A stretch of 64,000 bases of DNA from BD2-11 sp965115885 (lineage in GTDB: Bacteria > Gemmatimonadota > Gemmatimonadetes > Longimicrobiales > Gaopeijiaceae): positions 3,162,001-3,226,000 of the forward strand of contig OZ220479.1 of the NCBI GenBank assembly GCA_965115885.1, in the 5' to 3' direction. The translations under genes and the position numbers were made by a program. How positions within the stretch are numbered: the first letter of the stretch is position 1; each line of letters opens with the position of its first letter. Below, piece by piece: positions 60,079 through 64,000 of the stretch. A model generated the notes under the pieces. That model was not told where the DNA came from and did no database searches. It was given only the letters and a program-made list of their open reading frames with translations.

Positions 60079-61964
60079 GACGCGACCTCTCCGGAACGTT
60101 GCCGAGCGACCGTCTTTTTCCGGAACACCACATCGATCTCGACCGCGTTGGCGTCGGGTACGGGGTCGTCCAGCAGGACGTCGAACGTGCCGAAGCCCCC
60201 GGAGGGCAGAGCCGCTTCGAATCCGTCCCCGTCCGGAACGACCACGCGATATCCGTGCGGGGCGTCGCCATCGGGAACGAGAATCTCCTTGATCGAGATC
60301 CATTCGGGGCTCACGGGCCGAACGCAGGTGACATCGGACCCGGAGGAAATCCGCACCCGAAAGCGAAGGTTCGGGGGCGCGCCCCGGCGGACCCGCCAAG
60401 CAACCCGCAGGATTCTTGCGTCCTCGAGCACCCGCACCGACGTGCGAACTCGCACACCGCGACCGCCGGGAGGCGGACGGCCGCGATTCCGTTTCTTGCT
60501 CTTCGGCTCGGGTTTTTTGGGGTTGACGTTGGGCGGTGGCGCTGGCTTGGAATCGATAACGCGGCGGCGGCGGACGATCTTCTCCGCCCGGCGACGCACA
60601 TCGAACGTGACGATGTCGGAATCGAACTCCGCCTCCGCATCGACTTCGCCGGCCAGTTCACGCAGTTCCCGTCCGATGCGCTTCAGGAGCTTCGCGAGTT
60701 CCTCGTTCTCGCGTCGCTGAAGACGCTTGCGGCTCAGGCCACGGTGCTCCGGGCCCTCCGCACCGCGCACCAATTCGGCGAACCTGCCCTTGTCTGCCAG
60801 GACGACCGCGTCGAATGGGTTCACGCCGTTGAAGTCTCTCGGCAATAGCCAATCGGCAGCGTTCGTGATCCACATACCGCTTCTGAAAAGTTGCGCGCGA
60901 GATCTTCGGTTTCGACCGGTCTCCGGCAACTTTCGAAACCGGACTGCAACTTGGCCGTCGAGAAGACGGCGATCCTCTCCTCCCCTCAGCGTCGCGTAGG
61001 CCCAGTTCGCCTGTTGGCCCGGCAACCAGCCCCCTGTGGCGGCCCTCTTCCTGCTCATGAGAGGAGCGAGCGTGCGGCCGAGCGACTTCTCGTTCACGGC
61101 AACGGTCCGCCTACGCGCTTCGCGCTCGTCGGAAATCGTGACCTTCATTCTTCCCCGCCAGATCGCGACCAGAAAGTTCTTCGCCGCCACCCGGGCGATG
61201 GCGGCGGCGTCCGCGAAATCCTCGTCGAAGCCCAGGACGCAAACGATCGTGCCGGTGTCCTGAATCAGATCGCGTTCCGGGTTCAGCATCGACGGGATCT
61301 CGGCGGGAAACGGCCGGTGCGAAAAAAGGTCCGGCTCGGCTCCGGTCAACCACCAACCGTGCCCGCTGCGTCCCCCCTCGTCCATGCGTCTCGACGCCAG
61401 GATCGCATGCCCCCCGGCGATCTCCGTCACCACGCCGTCCTTGTCCGGAACGCTCCGGCCGGCGTAGAAGACGTAGCGGAGGCCGGAGGCCGCGAACGCG
61501 GTCAGGTGACCCAGGCCGAAGGCGCCCGCCTGACCCTCCGTCTTGTCCGTGTTGCCCTCCGACAGCAACCCGTTCATCCGATCGACGTTGAGACCGACGC
61601 CGTTGTCCGTGCAACAGAGAATGGGGATTCGAGATTCGTCCAGCAGGCCCGCGATCCTCTCGATCGTACGTTTCTCCGCCTCCCCTTGGCGGCCTTTTTT
61701 GCGTTGCTTCACTGCGGCGCGAAAGTGCTCCTCGTAGGCCTCGATTCCGGGAATCCGATCCCGGGGTACGTCGCGGATGGTGAAACGCACGTCGGCTCCC
61801 CGACCCGCCGCCTCGGCGGCATCCAGGCAGTTTTGCAGCAACTCTCTGACGACGGGCTCCGGGTTGCCGGTCCACTGCTCGGTCGCCAAGGTCGAGAACC
61901 CTTGGGGCTGGGGTGCGGGAGGGAAAACGAGGTTGGGTCGGGTGGCGTCCGGCGTACGTATCAT
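60075..61964 (-). CDS. GHKL (MORC/HSP90-type) ATPase
   Basis: 629 residues. Bergerat ATP-binding fold: N-box ELLQNCLD (41-48), G1 DNGVGL (120-125), and lid/G2 GAFGLGHLTAF (147-157). A C-terminal basic, Pro-rich linker (VNPKKPEPKSKKRNRGRPPPGGRG) precedes a further beta-like domain with a YRVVVPDGDGFEA stretch. This arrangement resembles bacterial MORC-like proteins in conflict loci; ATP-driven dimer closure is their known trick. No kinase domain or sensor. Its stop overlaps the next gene's GTG. The upstream PAPS-like gene ends 42 bases before its ATG. Confidence 0.85.
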   Translation of the reverse strand: MIRTPDATRPNLVFPPAPQPQGFSTLATEQWTGNPEPVVRELLQNCLDAAEAAGRGADVRFTIRDVPRDRIPGIEAYEEHFRAAVKQRKKGRQGEAEKRTIERIAGLLDESRIPILCCTDNGVGLNVDRMNGLLSEGNTDKTEGQAGAFGLGHLTAFAASGLRYVFYAGRSVPDKDGVVTEIAGGHAILASRRMDEGGRSGHGWWLTGAEPDLFSHRPFPAEIPSMLNPERDLIQDTGTIVCVLGFDEDFADAAAIARVAAKNFLVAIWRGRMKVTISDEREARRRTVAVNEKSLGRTLAPLMSRKRAATGGWLPGQQANWAYATLRGGEDRRLLDGQVAVRFRKLPETGRNRRSRAQLFRSGMWITNAADWLLPRDFNGVNPFDAVVLADKGRFAELVRGAEGPEHRGLSRKRLQRRENEELAKLLKRIGRELRELAGEVDAEAEFDSDIVTFDVRRRAEKIVRRRRVIDSKPAPPPNVNPKKPEPKSKKRNRGRPPPGGRGVRVRTSVRVLEDARILRVAWRVRRGAPPNLRFRVRISSGSDVTCVRPVSPEWISIKEILVPDGDAPHGYRVVVPDGDGFEAALPSGGFGTFDVLLDDPVPDANAVEIDVVFRKKTVARQRSGEVAS

Positions 61965-62006
61965 TCGATTCCGTCGGGCTGCATGGGACGAGATCCAATA
62001 TCAATT

Positions 62007-63347
62007 CTAATCCGTGCAATCGCACGCAGGCGTTCCGTGCGTATATCGACCCTCGCGAGCGGTCGCCGGGTTCTTCGAAATCTCCTCGTAGGTGGGCCCT
62101 CGGACGCCGAAGAATCCGAAGCGCGACCGACCCGACCCGTCGCGCGAGGGTACTTCGCGCCGGTACTTCCGCTCCATCTCGGCCCACCAGCCGATGTCGG
62201 AGGGCGTCGCCGCCGTGCGCTCGGGATCCCGCTCCTTTGCGGTTCGCACGATCGCCCGAGTGCCCTTCATGAAGCAGAAGACGCAGTTGCCTGCTCCTTG
62301 CGGCATCCCGTCGAGATCGAAATCTCGCGCCCGCCAGAACCGACGGACCGCTTCGCCGTCCATCTTCCAGTCGACCAGGGGAAAGCACGGGTGCTCGCCG
62401 GGGGGCTGCGTGTGCACCCGGCACTTGTCGGCGCTCGCCCCCTCCGCCAGCATGGAGCGGGACATGACGCGACCCACCCTTCGGGGCTCGTCGGCGCGGA
62501 GGCCCAGGAGAGTCACATGCCCGACGGCGTCGGGCCCCCACAGCGGCGCGGGGCGATTGCCGGGCGACGACCCCAGGACGGGCGCTTCGGTGTAGTTCCG
62601 CCAGCGTTGCGCACTCCGGTGGGGCGGACGGGACGCCACGTATCGGATTCTCTCCGTGTACGAACGCCGGGACGCCTTGCCGCCGTTCCTCCGGTACTGG
62701 CGAAAGGACGTCGCGGGCGCGGCCAGGGGTCGCCCGGCGTAGTGACCGGCGTGACGGGGGCCCTCCGTCCTGCCCAACCACTCGGACAGCAGGGCGTGAG
62801 CCGGGTGGAGCTTGAGTTTTGTCGTGCACGTCCGCTGATGCGGGTTGGGAAGCATGCCCTGCCAGGAGAGCAACTCCTCGAACACCTCCCCGCGGGACCG
62901 ATAGCCGTGCTCCGGGTCGTCCTCGATGGGCACGGGGCGGACGAGCCGATACGAAGGACGCCGCGCATACACGCCGCGACTCGCATCCTCCACGGTGAGG
63001 AATTCGAACCAGAGGAAGGGAATGCGAAAATCGCGCTCCAACCGACGCTTGCACTCGGCTGCGAATCGGTACGTCGCCGGATGCTCGGCCGACGTGTTGG
63101 CGAAGAGGACGACATCGCCCCGATCAGGCTGGAGAAGCCCGGACTCCGCAAGCAGAAACGCCAGTGCGGCGGAAGAACGTCCGCCGGAGAACTTGACTAC
63201 GTGGGGAAGCCGTTCGTGCTCTTCGGCACGAGAGAGAAGCGGACCTAACCCATTCCCTGAACTAGGCTTGGCATCTCCCCCCCCCCCCCGAATTTCTGGA
63301 ATCCCGAGAGACGGGCACTTGGCCCGCGCAGGACTCGACGACCGCAC
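62007..63347 (-). CDS. PAPS-reductase-like PP-loop protein (DndC-like)
   Basis: 446 residues if begun at ATG 63347; no alternative start between there and the P-loop in this frame. N-type ATP pyrophosphatase: SGGRSS (54-59 in VVKFSGGRSSAALAFLLAESG), VVLFANTSAEHP, RTCTTKLKLHPAHALL, LLGLRADEPRR, PLVDWKMDGEAVRRFW, and cysteine pair CVFC (355-358). Ends ACDCTD. DndC-type relatives install phosphorothioate in DNA. No cys-type sulfate genes are nearby, so assimilatory sulfate reduction is unlikely. A run of 13 G (C on plus strand, 63277-63289) falls at codons 20-24, upstream of every conserved motif. Confidence 0.75.
   Translation of the reverse strand: MRSSSPARAKCPSLGIPEIRGGGGDAKPSSGNGLGPLLSRAEEHERLPHVVKFSGGRSSAALAFLLAESGLLQPDRGDVVLFANTSAEHPATYRFAAECKRRLERDFRIPFLWFEFLTVEDASRGVYARRPSYRLVRPVPIEDDPEHGYRSRGEVFEELLSWQGMLPNPHQRTCTTKLKLHPAHALLSEWLGRTEGPRHAGHYAGRPLAAPATSFRQYRRNGGKASRRSYTERIRYVASRPPHRSAQRWRNYTEAPVLGSSPGNRPAPLWGPDAVGHVTLLGLRADEPRRVGRVMSRSMLAEGASADKCRVHTQPPGEHPCFPLVDWKMDGEAVRRFWRARDFDLDGMPQGAGNCVFCFMKGTRAIVRTAKERDPERTAATPSDIGWWAEMERKYRREVPSRDGSGRSRFGFFGVRGPTYEEISKNPATAREGRYTHGTPACDCTD
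63277..63289. repeat. Homopolymer run of 13 C (13 G on coding strand)
   Basis: Thirteen consecutive C on the plus strand, G in the PAPS-like gene's coding sense, at codons 20-24. Gaining or losing one base would shift the frame and switch the protein on or off (contingency locus), or else the count reflects sequencing error. In the next minus-strand frame an ORF from upstream (63262-63453) runs through the tract and stops just after it, so a slip could also fuse two different N-termini. Confidence 0.9.
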
Positions 63348-63541
63348 GGCCTCCGCCGGCCGGGCAAGTCATTGGTGGCGGGTACGCAGTCGTGCCGGGG
63401 CTCGGAGGCATCTTCGACTCATGGCGGTGGACAGGCCAATCGGCCCTGCCCACCGATGTGGCGTGGATCGTGCCGCGCTTTTGCGGACTCGGCGCAGTAT
63501 GGGACGCCTACCGGAGCCGCGTCAAGACGGCGCGTTCGCAC

Positions 63542-64000
63542 CTACCCACCGACCGGCGTCGCCTCGATTCGAGAGATGTGCAGGTCGAGCATGTGGTTCA
63601 CCCGGAACCCGAAGATCCCGTCCATCGCGACTTCGGCGCGCGGCAACGCGGCGACCTGCGCGTCGTTGACGAAGAACCGCACCTCGTGCTCGTGCGCCTC
63701 GACGGCGAGAACGTTCTTGGCCGTGGCCTCGTCTCCCCGGTCCGCCCACCCCAGAATGGCTTCGTGGCCGGTCCACGGGAGGATCGTCGGGGCGGCGGCC
63801 CCTTCGCGCCGCTTGACGATGAACTCGCCGCCGTCGCGGATGAGAAAATAGGTGTATTCGATGTCGTCGCCGTCCAAGCCGCGTCCGCCGGCGAACATCC
63901 CGAACGCCTCGCGCATCCCTTCGGGGTCGAAGAGGAAGACCTCCATCTCGATGCGGTATTCGCCCGACGCCTCCATCTCCGGGTCCCAGAAGATGGCTGC
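63542..64000 (-). CDS. Hypothetical protein, 5' end beyond window
   Basis: At least 152 residues; the frame is open to the window edge upstream of the internal ATG at 63976 (AAIFWDPEMEASGEYRIEMEVFLF), so the start is missing. Pattern EYRIEMEVFLFDPEGMREAFGMFAGGRGLDGDDIEYTYFLIRDGGEFIVKRREGAAAPTILPWTGHEAI...RFFVNDAQVAALPRAEVAMDGIFGFRVNHMLDLHISRIEA is a concanavalin-like beta sandwich, as in many exported 'DUF1080-like' proteins, but I cannot assign a family with confidence. Transcribed toward the PAPS-like gene with a ~190-base gap that contains no other gene. Confidence 0.65.
   Translation of the reverse strand, partial: AAIFWDPEMEASGEYRIEMEVFLFDPEGMREAFGMFAGGRGLDGDDIEYTYFLIRDGGEFIVKRREGAAAPTILPWTGHEAILGWADRGDEATAKNVLAVEAHEHEVRFFVNDAQVAALPRAEVAMDGIFGFRVNHMLDLHISRIEATPVGG

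Noticed and set aside
57393..63347. Complete Dnd, Ssp or BREX system
   Set aside because: Only a DndC/BrxP-like PP-loop protein is present; DndB/D/E, Ssp and Brx partners are missing and other genes do not match them.
63262..63453. 63-codon minus-strand gene across the G tract
   Set aside because: Shares the tract with the PAPS-like gene in another frame and lacks its own ribosome-binding site; kept only as an argument for frame switching.
1..64000. tRNA or rRNA genes
   Set aside because: No cloverleaf or rRNA-like conserved segment was noticed by eye; a covariance-model search would be needed to be certain.

Overview
The window is a high-GC, gene-dense bacterial chromosome segment from a Gram-negative. 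It carries TonB-dependent receptors, many lipoproteins with a lipobox, Tat signals, and a mixture of families (DUF1552/DUF1592 proteins, PQQ dehydrogenase with cytochrome c, DUF4159, CehA/McbA metallohydrolase, carboxypeptidase-regulatory-like repeats). This mixture is typical of Gemmatimonadota and related soil or marine heterotrophs. That placement is inference from gene content; there is no rRNA gene here to confirm it.

Layout. 1-9.4 kb: the end of a TonB-dependent receptor, a minus-strand group (small membrane protein, TPR protein, DUF4159 protein, PQQ quinohemoprotein dehydrogenase), a tandem DoxX pair, a PIN-domain protein and a large Ig-domain leishmanolysin-like lipoprotein. 9.4-16.8 kb: a TauD-type dioxygenase and a glycosylasparaginase, then a phenylacetyl-CoA epoxidase operon (extra DUF59 protein, PaaA, PaaD DUF59 part, PaaB, PaaC, detached PaaD zinc ribbon), a lipoprotein and an isoprenylcysteine-methyltransferase-like membrane protein. 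16.8-22.1 kb: PLP decarboxylase, CPBP protease, a small conserved protein and a GyrA/ParC-type topoisomerase subunit. 22.2-27.7 kb: queE, a small unknown protein and an N6-adenine-type DNA methyltransferase on the minus strand, then a Fic protein, a quinone-oxidoreductase-like MDR protein, a MazG-like protein and queG.

27.7-32.2 kb is a mobile-element block. A 4.13-kb IS21-type element, itself interrupted by an IS110-family element, sits inside queG. The element is flanked by the 5-bp duplication ACTCG, and removing it together with one ACTCG copy restores an open queG frame of about 388 codons. istA within the element is broken by a 76-bp insertion, and an IS630-type remnant lies just outside.

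32.3-51 kb: a 1547-residue repeat-rich lipoprotein, a gene-poor stretch with a perfect 12 x 8-bp tandem repeat, an ankyrin/DUF1552/DUF1592 operon, a DsbB-like protein, a Tat-exported epimerase-like protein, a DHA2-type MFS exporter and a TolB-propeller/CehA-McbA protein. 51.2-54 kb: a second TonB-dependent receptor.

54-63.4 kb looks like a genome-conflict island and is the most interesting part. An HNH nuclease and an AlbA_2/GHKL/TPR protein are translationally coupled on the plus strand. They converge on a five-gene minus-strand operon: PAPS-reductase-like PP-loop protein, GHKL (MORC/HSP90-type) ATPase, a 263-residue unknown, and two tandem paralogues that resemble DUF6339. The first gene of that operon carries a run of 13 G near its 5' end (C on the plus strand), which could switch its frame. 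I do not recognise this exact combination as a named defence system. The last gene (63.5-64 kb) runs off the window.
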